64,000 bases of DNA from Haloplanus aerogenes (GCF_003856835.1 NZ_CP034145.1:2852001-2916000); one strand, 5' to 3'; shown: positions 43,315 through 52,146, counted from the stretch's first letter. Numbers and translations are program-made. Notes: a model not told the origin generated them from the letters alone.

Positions 43315-44061
43315 TCACTCGTCGGGATCGGCGGTCGACACCTCGGAGACGGAGATGAGGAGGCGGTCGTCGTCGAGCGCCGTGACCATCTTCGACTCGG
43401 TGAACGTACTCCCGTCGGCGCGGAGGCCGGTACTCTGTCCCGTCCACTTGCCACCCTGCTGGACGACCGGTAACACGTGGGTCCGAATGTGTTCCACCTC
43501 GTCCTCGGGGTGGAGGTCGGTCCAGTGTTTCCCTTCCACTTCGTCGGGATCGTAGTCGTAGAGAGCGGCGTAGCCGGTGTCGACGCGGTCGAATCGCTCG
43601 TCCGACCCGACGATACCAATCGCGTCGACTGCCGTCTCCGCGTGCGGATCGAACTGGCCGTCCGCGTCGACGGCGTGTTCGATCCGGCGGACGAGCATGG
43701 TGTACTGGTCGGTGCCGTAGCCCTTCCGGAGGTAGTCCGTCACGCCGGCGTGGACGATTTCGGCCGCCACGTCGCCAGTCTCCTCGCCCGAGAAAAGGAG
43801 GAAGGGGAGGCTCGGGTGAGTCTCCCGGACGGCGTGCAGAAACGCGATGCCGTCGGTGCCGGGCATCCGGTAATCGCTGACGACGCAGTCGAAGTCGGTC
43901 TCGTCAGCCCGGAGGCGAGCGAGCGCGTCGTCAGTCGAGGTGGTCGTCGTCACGGTACAGTCGACGGAGTCGTCGCGTTCGAGATACGTCTTCACGAGGT
44001 CACCGAGCGCAGCGTCGTCGTCGACGTGGAGAATCGAGAGAGGTGAAGCTGTCCGCGTCAC
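43315..44061 (-). CDS. Response regulator with receiver and PAS domains
   Basis: 248 residues. A receiver domain (1-125) has the acidic pair in LHVDDDAALGD, the phosphoacceptor Asp in CVVSDYRMPGTDG and Lys in DYLRKGYG. A PAS-like domain follows (DTGYAALYDYDPDEVEGKHWTD). There is no HTH or kinase domain, so it relays signals by protein contact. The phosphodonor kinase is not nearby. Confidence 0.88.
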   Translation of the reverse strand: MTRTASPLSILHVDDDAALGDLVKTYLERDDSVDCTVTTTTSTDDALARLRADETDFDCVVSDYRMPGTDGIAFLHAVRETHPSLPFLLFSGEETGDVAAEIVHAGVTDYLRKGYGTDQYTMLVRRIEHAVDADGQFDPHAETAVDAIGIVGSDERFDRVDTGYAALYDYDPDEVEGKHWTDLHPEDEVEHIRTHVLPVVQQGGKWTGQSTGLRADGSTFTESKMVTALDDDRLLISVSEVSTADPDE

Positions 44062-44118
44062 GCTTGACGTGAGGCGGCGATAAACAAAAGCGGCGCGGCC
44101 GTGACTACCCGTGACGGG

Positions 44119-44922
44119 CTACACGCCACCCAGCATCGCCGCGACCAGAATCCCGGCACCCACGACGCCGGCGACGACGCCGACGCCTCGCGCGAGGCGG
44201 TCGCCCCACGCCACCGTCCGCTCGACGGAGAGGACGAGGGTGATGAGGGCCATCCAGACCAGATTCATCGTCCCGACGACCACCATGAAGGCAAAGAGCG
44301 CCCAGCAACAGCCGAGACAGAATTTGCCGTGGTCCAGACCCATCCGCGCCGCCCCACGAACCCCGGGGCGGCTGTGAGTCATGAGAAAGCCCAGTGGCGT
44401 CCGGCAGTGGTCGAGACAGCGATCCTTGTACGGCGAGAGCTGATAGGCCGCGAGCAGGACGAGCGTCCCCCCGAACAGGGGCGTCGACTCCGCCACCGCC
44501 GCGACGGGGACGACGACGTTCACGGTCAGCGGGACGATGCCGACTGCCGTCCAGAGGAGCGTGTAGCCACCGAGGAAGGCGCCGACGCGGAGCAAGCGCT
44601 CGCCGCGCGACCGACCGGTCAGCGTCTGGTGGTACATCCGCACCAGCGGGACGGAGGACGGATACATCATCGCGACCATCATCACCCCCCACATCAGGAG
44701 GTAGAGCGCCCAGCCGGCGGGGCCGGCGCCGGTCGCCATCGCTTCGGGGACGCCCGGCGCGGTCATGTCCATCGCCATCCCTCCCGAACCTGGCATCGGG
44801 AGCCACCGACGGATCATCCAGAGCCACGCGAGCAGGGCGATCAGGTACACCGCGAGGACGACGAGATGCGTCTCCCGGACCCGCCGCCAGCCGCCGATTA
44901 CGGGCCACGAATGCCCCGTCAT
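44119..44922 (-). CDS. DUF2182-family membrane protein
   Basis: 267 residues. About six TM segments; MWGVMMVAMMYPSSVPLVRMYH is the family signature. Late Cys/His residues (DRCLDHCRTPLGF and GKFCLGCCWALF) could bind copper. The DUF1326 gene directly upstream on the same strand (4-nt gap) is a known partner, so both act together at the membrane. Confidence 0.88.
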   Translation of the reverse strand: MTGHSWPVIGGWRRVRETHLVVLAVYLIALLAWLWMIRRWLPMPGSGGMAMDMTAPGVPEAMATGAGPAGWALYLLMWGVMMVAMMYPSSVPLVRMYHQTLTGRSRGERLLRVGAFLGGYTLLWTAVGIVPLTVNVVVPVAAVAESTPLFGGTLVLLAAYQLSPYKDRCLDHCRTPLGFLMTHSRPGVRGAARMGLDHGKFCLGCCWALFAFMVVVGTMNLVWMALITLVLSVERTVAWGDRLARGVGVVAGVVGAGILVAAMLGGV

Positions 44923-44926
44923 CCGT

Positions 44927-45538
44927 TCAGGCGTTCGTCAGCTCGAAATCACAGACGTAGGCGTTGTTCCCCCCGAGATCCCAGTCGTACCGGTCGTCGT
45001 ACGCGACGGTCGCGTGCGTCGACTTGGCGGTCTTCATCGTCAGACTCGACGTGAGCGGGTGCGGTGAGATAGTGCCGGTCTCCTCGTTGAAGCCGGCTTT
45101 CTCAACGACCTCCATCGACACGTCGTCGCCGACGGTAGCGGTCGTCGTCTTCCCGTTCCGCTCGAACTCGATGGGTGCGGTGACGACCTCGGTCGACCGG
45201 AAATGACCGTCCGCCACGGGTGCCCAGATACCACCCGCCCGGCCGAGGTAGATGTCTTCGATGGCGGCTCGTTCCTCGTCGGTCGCCTCCTCGTCGACGA
45301 CGAGGACCACGTCCCACTGCGTCGACGGGTCGAACATGACTCCCTCGTCCGCGACGATCAGCATCGCCACCTTGCGACCGCCGAGGTCGATATCGCCGTA
45401 CTGTCCGTCGGTCACGTGCCACGCCAACGCGGCCGTGCAGCCGTCGTCGTCGGCCGGTTCCAGCCAGATACACTGACAGGCCACGTCGCAGTTACACGCC
45501 TCCGCGTACTCCCCCGAAAGTTCCCAGTGTGCCGTCAT
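44927..45538 (-). CDS. DUF1326-family protein
   Basis: 203 residues from the ATG at 45538. The start EYAEACNCDVACQCIW carries a four-Cys motif typical of the family (Cys-x-Cys and Cys-x-Cys). A DUF1326-DUF2182 pair suggests a two-component membrane module, perhaps redox or copper linked. Longer frame to 45601 not favoured. The reaction is unknown. Confidence 0.87.
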   Translation of the reverse strand: MTAHWELSGEYAEACNCDVACQCIWLEPADDDGCTAALAWHVTDGQYGDIDLGGRKVAMLIVADEGVMFDPSTQWDVVLVVDEEATDEERAAIEDIYLGRAGGIWAPVADGHFRSTEVVTAPIEFERNGKTTTATVGDDVSMEVVEKAGFNEETGTISPHPLTSSLTMKTAKSTHATVAYDDRYDWDLGGNNAYVCDFELTNA

Positions 45539-45635
45539 TGTGGTACTCCGTACCATAGACGAACTGTTGGACGATAAACACATATGCTCGATTGCCGACA
45601 CGCCGCTTTTCTGACAGGATGGCGCGAGCGACGGC

Positions 45636-46316
45636 CTATTCGTCGTCCGGCAGGTCCAACTCCTCGTACCGGCCGGAGGACCGGTCGTACACCGAGAACA
45701 GGTAGGCGCTCGTGAGGCCGACGACGCCGACGCTACTCCAGAACAGCATCGGCGGGCCGCCGTGGTTCGTGGTGGGGACGTACGGCCACTCGAGGCTCCC
45801 CTCCTCGACGATGGTGTCCGAGGGAGGCATGACGCCGCGAGGGGTGTCCGACTCGGGGAGCGCGCTCTCCTCGGCGGGGCCGCCGGGCGACCCGCAGACG
45901 ATGCGCCCGACCATCCCCAGCGTCTTGTGCGGGATGCAGTAGTAGTCGTACGTGCCCGGCTCCTCGAAGGTGTAAGAGAAGGTTGCGCCCTGTTCCTCGA
46001 AGACGCCGCTGTCCCAGGACTCGGCGGCTTCCGGAATGCGCCGACTCCCGTCGTATCGGGGGTTGTTCTGCGTGTACGCCGTCGCGGAGTGCTGGCCGCT
46101 CTCGTTGACCCACTCGACGGTGTCGCCGGGTTCGACGTGCAGGCCGACGGGGTCGTAGTAGAACGAGCCCCGGTCCGTGGCCATCGTCACCGTGTGCGTC
46201 TCCCCACCGCCGCTCTGGGCGGTGACGGGACCGGCGGCGAACAGCCCTGCCGTCGCCCCGCCGACGGTCCGCAGGAACCCACGGCGCGTCGACCGATTCG
46301 TAGCGTTCCGAACCAT
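45636..46316 (-). CDS. Tat-exported plastocyanin-like blue copper protein with C-terminal TM
   Basis: 226 residues. TRRGFLRTVGGATAGLFAAG is a Tat signal. The cupredoxin domain (about 38-145) shows copper ligands His (SGQHSATAY), Cys (YYCIPHKTLGM), His and Met. A C-terminal helix (FWSSVGVVGLTSAYLF) anchors it outside. It probably carries electrons, fitting the nearby Rieske/cytochrome b genes. Confidence 0.9.
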   Translation of the reverse strand: MVRNATNRSTRRGFLRTVGGATAGLFAAGPVTAQSGGGETHTVTMATDRGSFYYDPVGLHVEPGDTVEWVNESGQHSATAYTQNNPRYDGSRRIPEAAESWDSGVFEEQGATFSYTFEEPGTYDYYCIPHKTLGMVGRIVCGSPGGPAEESALPESDTPRGVMPPSDTIVEEGSLEWPYVPTTNHGGPPMLFWSSVGVVGLTSAYLFSVYDRSSGRYEELDLPDDE

Positions 46317-46429
46317 GTGCCCGTACCTGTGTGGAGTACCTTTGAACCCCTTTCGAAACGCGCAACGGCTGTTAGAGTGCCGTTACACCGTCACACACCC
46401 GCGAAGGCGATAGCCCGCCTCGGCGACGG

Positions 46430-46702
46430 CTACGCCGTCAGGGTCGCCCGGAGGTCGTCGGCGTCGACACGATACTTGAACTTCGGGCGGCCGTCGACCG
46501 TGACGTAGGGCACGCGCTCGCCGTATCGCTCCCGCAGGTCGGGGTCGGTGTCGACGTCGACCGTCTCTATCTCGACCGATCGGGAAACCGAGTCGGCGAC
46601 CCGTTCGATGGTCTCGATGGCGTCGTCACAGAGATGACAGCCCTCGCGCGTGTAGACGACGACGTGGGCCGGTTCGGCGTCGGGATCGGATACCGAAGTC
46701 AC
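46430..46702 (-). CDS. Glutaredoxin-like protein
   Basis: 90 residues from a GTG at 46702. VVVYTREGCHLCDDAIETI gives the C-x2-C redox pair of a thioredoxin fold and ERVPYVTVDGRPKF carries the cis-Pro. It may reduce disulphides; partner unknown. The longer frame upstream covers another gene's antisense and is rejected. Confidence 0.85.
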   Translation of the reverse strand: MTSVSDPDAEPAHVVVYTREGCHLCDDAIETIERVADSVSRSVEIETVDVDTDPDLRERYGERVPYVTVDGRPKFKYRVDADDLRATLTA

Positions 46703-46804
46703 GACCCGCCGTAGCCGCCGCTGGCTCGTAACTCCTTCTACTGTGTCGAACCAGCCGCGGCCGCAAATCGCAACGGTGTTGTCGGCCGCGGCGAGAGGAC
46801 GGGT

Positions 46805-47065
46805 ATGGCGTCGTTTTTCGACCGCTTCGTCCATCCCCGGATCGCCCGCGTGGCGACGGCCGGCGCCCTGCTGTGGGCCGGGTCCTTCCTCGTCGCCGTC
46901 GCCGGCCTCGTGATTCGAGGGGGCCAGCCGAACACCGCCGCGACCCTCTTTTTCCTCTCGGGGGTCGTCGGCCTCGTGGGGATGCTCGTTCTGGCGGGCT
47001 GTGGCTGCTACTTGTTCGGAATGCGACTGCGGCAGAAAATCGGGGCCTACTACTCTCAGCTGTAA
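46805..47065 (+). CDS. Small two-TM membrane protein
   Basis: 86 residues. Two hydrophobic segments (ATAGALLWAGSFLVAVAGLVI and LFFLSGVVGLVGMLVLAGCGCYLFGM) flank a short loop. It is found in many haloarchaea near respiratory genes by my recollection; function unknown. It is divergent from the glutaredoxin-like gene. Confidence 0.6.
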   Translation: MASFFDRFVHPRIARVATAGALLWAGSFLVAVAGLVIRGGQPNTAATLFFLSGVVGLVGMLVLAGCGCYLFGMRLRQKIGAYYSQL

Positions 47066-47118
47066 GTCCGTGGCACGATTCGCCACGTCGGGGTGTCGAA
47101 TCGTGGCCGAGAGTATAA

Positions 47119-47286
47119 CTACTCCGCGTCGACGAACACCGTGGCGACGCCCACGACGAGGCCGCCGACGATGGCGAGCGGCGAGAGCGCGCCGAACGCC
47201 CCCGCGATTCCGCCGGCGATGGCACAGAGGCCAACGACCTTCGTCGTGCGGTCGAGCGCGAAGTAGGCCCGCGGGGACAGGTGCAT
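47119..47286 (-). CDS. 55-residue membrane protein downstream of cytochrome b
   Basis: MHLSPRAYFALDRTTKVVGL then a Gly/Ala-rich helix (IAGGIAGAFGALSPLAIVGGL) and a short acidic end. It begins 1 nt after the cytochrome b stop (TGA G ATG), so translation is probably coupled. It may be a small subunit of the bc-type complex. Too short for usual gene callers. Confidence 0.7.
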   Translation of the reverse strand: MHLSPRAYFALDRTTKVVGLCAIAGGIAGAFGALSPLAIVGGLVVGVATVFVDAE

Positions 47287-47287
47287 C

Positions 47288-48652
47288 TCAGGCCACCTCG
47301 CCCTTCCGCGCCAGCCGCCGCTTGAGCGCGTAGTAGACGATCAGTCCTTCCGCCGGCGGGACGAGCAGCGTCATCCCGAGCATGTACGGGAAGATGGCGT
47401 CGGCGCTCATCCCGAGCGTCTCCGCGACGAACGTGTCCATCCCCGCGATGGAGAGGACGATGATCGTGGAGATGGCGGCGACGCCGACGGCCGTCGGCAT
47501 GGGCCGGTCGAGCGGGTTGGCGGTGAAATGGACCGGCTCCTCGTGGCGGTCGATGAACACCCAGAGCGCCATCACGCCGATGACGACGCCGGGGAAGAGC
47601 ACGCCGCCGATGAACCGCCCGTAGCCGAAGAAGATGTTGGGCGTCATCTTCAGCGCGCCGAACACCCACATGAAGAACCAGTCGGGACGGACGCCCGACG
47701 GCTGGGTGAGCGGCGACGCGGGGCCGATGATGGCCACCCGTTGAACCGGGAACAGCGCCGCGAGGAAGGAGATGATCGAGGTGGTAAAGCAGAAGACGAT
47801 GATCGACATCGCGACCTGGTTGGGCCACATGGGCACGCCGACGACCACGCTCTCGTCGTCGGGGTCGGGCCCGACGGGCGAGCTATCACGCGAACTCTCC
47901 GGGTGCTCCGTGTGCTTCTGTCGGAGCAGGAAGAACATGTGCAGGCCGATCAGCCCCATGATGATCGCCGGGAGCAGGAAGACGTGATAGAAGAAGAATC
48001 TGGGAAGGATATACGTCGCGTTGGCGGGGAAGTCGCCGCCGAAGATGAGGTTCTTCAGCATCGTACCCACGACCGGGATGGAGGAGGTCATCTGGAACCC
48101 GATGGTGGTCGCCGTCTGACTGAAGTCGTCGTACGGGAGCGCGTAGCCGAAGTAGCCCTCGCCGAGCGCGAGCAAGAGCAGTCCGCTGCCGACGAGCCAG
48201 TTCGGCTCGCGCGGGTTGCGGTAGGCGCCGGTGAAGAACACGCGGAACATGTGCAGGCCCATGGCGGCGACGAACAGATAGGCCGCCCAGTGGTGGGCCA
48301 TCCGGACGAACATCCCGAAGCGCACGTCGTAGGAGATGCGCAGGACGCTCGCGAACGCGCCGGGCACCGACTGCCCCGCGTACTTCGCGACCTGTCCCTG
48401 ATAGACGACTTCGGAGGTGACGGGCGTGTACATCAGCCCGAGGAACGTGCCCGTGGCGGCGAGGATGACGAAGGAGAACAGCGCCACCTCGCCGAGCAGG
48501 AACGAGCCGTAGCGGTCGTCGGGGAACGCCTTCCCGAACGCGTCGTCGTCGAGGTCGAGACGGGCGTCGAGCCAGCGGTAGAGTCGGCTGTGTTCGTAGC
48601 GCTCGACGCCACCGTCGGTGCGGGCGTCCGTCGATTGGGTGTCGTCAGCCAT
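47288..48652 (-). CDS. Cytochrome b (full-length, bc-type complex)
   Basis: 454 residues from the ATG at 48652. The His pairs for two b haems are in RMAHHWAAYLFVAAMGLHMFRVF and FYHVFLLPAIIMGLIGLHMFFLL. PDWFFMWVFGALK resembles the PEWY quinol-site region of the C-terminal part. It is the quinol-oxidising core. The Rieske gene precedes it by 2 nt. No cytochrome c1 gene follows; halocyanins probably accept the electrons. Confidence 0.94.
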   Translation of the reverse strand: MADDTQSTDARTDGGVERYEHSRLYRWLDARLDLDDDAFGKAFPDDRYGSFLLGEVALFSFVILAATGTFLGLMYTPVTSEVVYQGQVAKYAGQSVPGAFASVLRISYDVRFGMFVRMAHHWAAYLFVAAMGLHMFRVFFTGAYRNPREPNWLVGSGLLLLALGEGYFGYALPYDDFSQTATTIGFQMTSSIPVVGTMLKNLIFGGDFPANATYILPRFFFYHVFLLPAIIMGLIGLHMFFLLRQKHTEHPESSRDSSPVGPDPDDESVVVGVPMWPNQVAMSIIVFCFTTSIISFLAALFPVQRVAIIGPASPLTQPSGVRPDWFFMWVFGALKMTPNIFFGYGRFIGGVLFPGVVIGVMALWVFIDRHEEPVHFTANPLDRPMPTAVGVAAISTIIVLSIAGMDTFVAETLGMSADAIFPYMLGMTLLVPPAEGLIVYYALKRRLARKGEVA

Positions 48653-48654
48653 GG

Positions 48655-49299
48655 TCAGTGAGAGGCTCCGATGGGTCCTTCGAAGGGGCCGGTTGCGAGC
48701 AGAAGTTCGCCCTCGTCGCTGATGCCGATGGGAAGCTGCGGGAGCGCGCTGGGCGCGGGCCCGCCGACGACCTCGGCGCCCCGGAGTGGGTCGTAGGAGG
48801 TGCCGTGACAGGGGCAGTAGAGGTTCTCCTCGGCCCGCCCCGACACCAGACACTCCTCGTGGGTACAGACCATCGAGTACGCGACGTAGCCGTTCGCCGT
48901 CCAGTCGAGGTGCGTCGGCTCCTCGAAGTCGTCGGGGCCGAAGCGGACGAGCAGGGTCGTCGCCTTCTTCTTTTCGAGGGCACCGCCGCCCTCCTTCTCG
49001 GGGAGGACGGTGAGGGTCTCGCCGCTGCCCTGTTCGAGCTGGTCGGCGGCGATGCGGTTCCCCTCCTGATCGACGAGGTGGGTCCCTTCGACGTAGATGT
49101 TCTCGTAGGTGAGGTCCTCGCCGCCGGCGAGGCCGGCGTCGGCCAGCCCCGTGATGTAGTTGATGGAGACGGCACCGATGGCGGCCCCGCCACCGATCAC
49201 GCCGAGAATTTTGGCGACGTTCCGGCGGGTCGTCACCGAGATGTCGTGGTCCGTCTCGTCGAGCGATACAGCGTCGTCGGGGATATCGTCGGTAGTCAT
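48655..49299 (-). CDS. Rieske iron-sulphur protein
   Basis: 214 residues. The N-terminus has a Tat/TM anchor (VTTRRNVAKILGVIGGGAAIGAV). The two Rieske boxes are CTHEECLVSG and CPCHGTSYD (His-Cys ligands of the 2Fe-2S cluster, disulphide Cys). The long region between the anchor and box 1 is haloarchaeal. It transfers electrons from quinol to the acceptor. Same operon as cytochrome b. Confidence 0.95.
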   Translation of the reverse strand: MTTDDIPDDAVSLDETDHDISVTTRRNVAKILGVIGGGAAIGAVSINYITGLADAGLAGGEDLTYENIYVEGTHLVDQEGNRIAADQLEQGSGETLTVLPEKEGGGALEKKKATTLLVRFGPDDFEEPTHLDWTANGYVAYSMVCTHEECLVSGRAEENLYCPCHGTSYDPLRGAEVVGGPAPSALPQLPIGISDEGELLLATGPFEGPIGASH

Positions 49300-49302
49300 T
49301 GG

Positions 49303-49875
49303 TTAGTGCTCCCGTCGTTCTGCGACCGTGATACTCGGCATGAACCAGGTGGTGTAGACGGCGACCCAGACGCCCATGGTGAGCAACATCATACCCATGT
49401 AGATGCCGATGAACTGCGTCCGAGCGTAGTTGAGACCCTCCCAGGCGAGGAGGGCGGCGAAGACGACGACGGCCCACGTGAGGAGGCCGAGCGTCGCCAG
49501 CCCGACGGAGGGCGTCCGTGCCGGCCAGTACGACAGCACCGACCGATCCTCGGAGGTCAGCCACGACGGCATGACCGCGTCGTCCAGTCTGAGCACGTCC
49601 GTCGCGCGCCCGACGCGCTCGGTGAACCGTCTCGTGTAGACGATCATCGCCACGAGGACGAAGAGGGCGAGCCACGTCACGACGCCGGACACGTTGGTGT
49701 TGACCTCGTTCGGGGTCGGGAGAAACGTCTCGGAGGGAACGATCTCGTTGTCGTCGTCGCTCTGGAGCTGGACGCCAGCGGTCGGCTCACCGCTCGCCAG
49801 CGCGAAATACCACATCGGCGCGAGAACCAGACCGATGAGGACGACGATCAGGATCGTTTCGCGTTCGATTCGCAC
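49303..49875 (-). CDS. Haloarchaeal membrane protein of the cytochrome bc operon
   Basis: 190 residues from a GTG at 49875. Four TM segments (ILIVVLIGLVLAPMWYFALAS, VVTWLALFVLVAMIVY, VGLATLGLLTWAVVVFAALLAW, GMMLLTMGVWVAVYTTWF). It is first in the operon, followed 3 nt later by the Rieske gene, so it is likely an accessory subunit or assembly partner. No haem-binding motif seen. Confidence 0.75.
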   Translation of the reverse strand: MRIERETILIVVLIGLVLAPMWYFALASGEPTAGVQLQSDDDNEIVPSETFLPTPNEVNTNVSGVVTWLALFVLVAMIVYTRRFTERVGRATDVLRLDDAVMPSWLTSEDRSVLSYWPARTPSVGLATLGLLTWAVVVFAALLAWEGLNYARTQFIGIYMGMMLLTMGVWVAVYTTWFMPSITVAERREH

Positions 49876-50110
49876 GTTCTGATCACCTCGAGGGCTGTCG
49901 GTCGAGAGGGAGTAGACGGAACATCTTCGTGTGTACTCCGTGGTCGGCAATCCACCCAAAAGCCAGTTTCTATTCACGCAGAAAAACGTCGTTAAATAGT
50001 GTCACAGAGGAGTGTTATCGGCTATCATGCAGACGATCGGTCGAATGTAGGTGCATTTACTTGTCATTCTAAAATGTCGAATCCAATCGTTTCGTTCGGT
50101 GGTTGGAGAA

Positions 50111-50221
50111 GGCCGGGAGGGAGTTGAACCACGGTCGGACGTGCTCGCTTCGCTGCGCGCGACCTCCCTAGTTCAACTCCTCCGTAGCCGCTTCGCTCCT
50201 CACGTGCGTTCGGAGCAGAAG
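50111..50221 (-). repeat. tRNA-Lys tail module: tRNA 3'-end copy plus inverted T-arm
   Basis: Downstream of tRNA-Lys, 50111-50130 copies 20 nt of the tRNA 3' end (50225-50244) exactly. GGAGTTGAAC (50120-50129) has its reverse complement GTTCAACTCC at 50171-50180. Between lies CTCGCTTCGCTGCGCG (50144-50159), the same 16-mer as in the tRNA-iMet module. A second stem-like segment (near 50185-50220) abuts the tRNA. Function unknown. Confidence 0.75.
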
Positions 50222-50295
50222 CGGGCCGGGAGGGAGTTGAACCCCCGACCGACGGATTAAGAGTCCGTCGCTCTACCTGACTGAGCTACCGGCCC
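50222..50295 (-). tRNA. tRNA-Lys (CTT)
   Basis: 74 nt. Acceptor GGGCCGG pairs with CCGGCCC, discriminator G. The anticodon loop CTCTTAA gives CTT. The T-arm GGGGG-TTCAACT-CCCTC is imperfect but typical. Its 3' end has a 20-nt duplicate 114 nt downstream, as in the tRNA-iMet module. Confidence 0.95.
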
Positions 50296-50395
50296 TGTAC
50301 CATCGGTACCGGTGGACCGGTAAAAGGCGTTTCCTTTCCCGTCCGATGGGCCGAAGGGACGGTGTTAAGTGAGATGCCGCGATACGTCGGCGTAT

Positions 50396-51853
50396 ATGAG
50401 CAACGCGGCTACGGTCTCGACGATGTCGTCGTACGCGATCCTCGGCTGTGGGAGCGTCGGCCACGCCGTCGCCGAGGACCTCGCGGACGAGGGCAAGAGC
50501 GTGCTGATCCTCGACCGGGACGAGAGCCGCGTCGAAGCGCTCCGCGATCAGGACCTCGACGCCCGACGCACGGACATCCGAGACGACGAGGTGGCCGACC
50601 TCGTGGCCGACCGCGACGTGATCCTCATCCTCGCCTCCGACGTGGAGGCGAACAAGGCGGCCGTCTCCACCATCCGCGAACGCGGCGGCGACCAGTTCAT
50701 CATCGTCCGGGCCTCCGATCCCGTCTCCGAGGACGAACTCACCGAGGCGGGCGCGGACGTGGTCATCACCCCCTCGCAGGTCATCGCGGAGTCCGCCCTC
50801 CGCGCGCTGGAGACGGGCGAACTGGAGTACAAGGCCCAGCAACTGGCCGACCTCCTGCGGTCCGCCGGCGGCCGTCTCGCCATCCTCACCCACGACAACC
50901 CCGACCCGGACTCCATCGCCAGTGCGGTGGCGCTGCAGGCCATCGCCGACGCCCACGACGTCGAGGCTGACATCCTCTACCACGGCGACATCGGCCATCA
51001 GGAGAACCGGGCGTTCGTCAACCTCCTCGGCATCGAACTCCTGCCGTTGTCGGAGGTGGAGTCACTGGACAACTACGCGCTCGTCGCGCTGGTCGATCAC
51101 ATGAAGTCGGGCGATATCGGCCTCGACACCGGCGTCGACATCTTCATCGACCACTACGAACCCGAATCCGACTACGACGCCGACTTCATGGACGTGCGGC
51201 CGAACGTCTCCTCGACCTCGACCATCCTCACGAAGTACATCCAGGAGTTCGACCTCTCGCCGGACGAGGCAGTGGCGACGGCGTTGCTGTACGGCATCCG
51301 GGCCGAGACGCTCGATTTCAAGCGCGACACGACGCCCGCGGACCTGACCGCGGCGGCGTATCTCTACCCCTTCGCCAACCACGATACGCTGGAACAGGTG
51401 GAGTCGCCGTCGATGTCGCCGGAGACGCTCGACGTCCTCGCCGAGGCGATCCAGAACCGACAGGTACAGGGGAGCCACCTCGTCTCGAACGCGGGCTTCA
51501 TCCGCGACCGCGACGCGCTGGCACAGGCCGCCCAGCATCTCCTGAATCTGGAGGGTATCACAACCACCGCCGTCTTCGGCATCGCCGACGACACCATCTA
51601 TCTCGCCGCGCGGTCGAAGGACATCCGCATCAACATCGGCAACGTACTGGAGGACGCCTACGGCGCCATCGGCGAGACGGGAGGTCACTCGACGCAGGGG
51701 AGCGTCGAGATTCCGCTCGGCCTCTTTACGGGTATCGAGGCGAGCGAGGACAACCGCGACACCCTCCTGTCGCTGGCCGAGGAGGCCGTCCGCAAGAAAC
51801 TGTTCGACGCGATGGGCGTCGAGAGTAGCGCGGCAGAAGGAAACGGAAGTTAG
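50396..51853 (+). CDS. DHH phosphoesterase with N-terminal TrkA-N-like domain
   Basis: 485 residues from the ATG at 50396 (ATG at 50423 possible). A Rossmann domain (AILGCGSVGHAVAEDLADEGKSVLILDRD, about 14-42) precedes the DHH domain (LTHDNPDPDSIASAVAL, VDHMKSG, FIDHYEP), which carries the metal-binding Asp/His set. The combination suggests an NAD-sensing phosphodiesterase acting on nanoRNA or a cyclic nucleotide. The substrate is unknown. Confidence 0.85.
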   Translation: MSNAATVSTMSSYAILGCGSVGHAVAEDLADEGKSVLILDRDESRVEALRDQDLDARRTDIRDDEVADLVADRDVILILASDVEANKAAVSTIRERGGDQFIIVRASDPVSEDELTEAGADVVITPSQVIAESALRALETGELEYKAQQLADLLRSAGGRLAILTHDNPDPDSIASAVALQAIADAHDVEADILYHGDIGHQENRAFVNLLGIELLPLSEVESLDNYALVALVDHMKSGDIGLDTGVDIFIDHYEPESDYDADFMDVRPNVSSTSTILTKYIQEFDLSPDEAVATALLYGIRAETLDFKRDTTPADLTAAAYLYPFANHDTLEQVESPSMSPETLDVLAEAIQNRQVQGSHLVSNAGFIRDRDALAQAAQHLLNLEGITTTAVFGIADDTIYLAARSKDIRINIGNVLEDAYGAIGETGGHSTQGSVEIPLGLFTGIEASEDNRDTLLSLAEEAVRKKLFDAMGVESSAAEGNGS

Positions 51854-52146
51854 GCGACGACTTCTTCGTCCTCGTCCGTATCTTCGAGGCGCTCGACCAC
51901 GTCGTTGATGAGGATCACGTCACCGACGGCCCGGACCCAGCGGTAGGGAATCATCACACCTTTGCCGGACTCGATGCGCCCGGCGAACAGTTCCTGACTG
52001 AGTTCGCCAAGCGCGAGTCCGGTGACTGCCTGCTGGTTCAGATTCAGTCGTACGTCCTCGACTTCTCCGACGAAGACCCCGTTGTTCGAGTACACCTCGC
52101 GGCCGACGAGCGTCGTAATCTCCTGTGGCGTGCCGTCCATATGCAT
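51850..52146 (-). CDS. PRC-barrel domain protein
   Basis: 98 residues (ATG 52146 or 52140). TTLVGREVYSNNGVFVGEVEDVRLNLNQQAV and LFAGRIESGKGVMIPYRWVRAVGDVILIND form a PRC beta-barrel, as in RimM tails and archaeal CdpB-type proteins. PRC-barrel proteins in archaea act in ribosome maturation, tRNA processing or cell division (CdpB). Overlaps the DHH gene by 4 nt. Confidence 0.85.
   Translation of the reverse strand: MHMDGTPQEITTLVGREVYSNNGVFVGEVEDVRLNLNQQAVTGLALGELSQELFAGRIESGKGVMIPYRWVRAVGDVILINDVVERLEDTDEDEEVVA

Noticed and set aside
47288-49675. 795-residue frame including cytochrome b
   Set aside because: The N-terminal 340 residues are Arg-rich shadow of the Rieske and upstream genes; cytochrome b starts at 48652.
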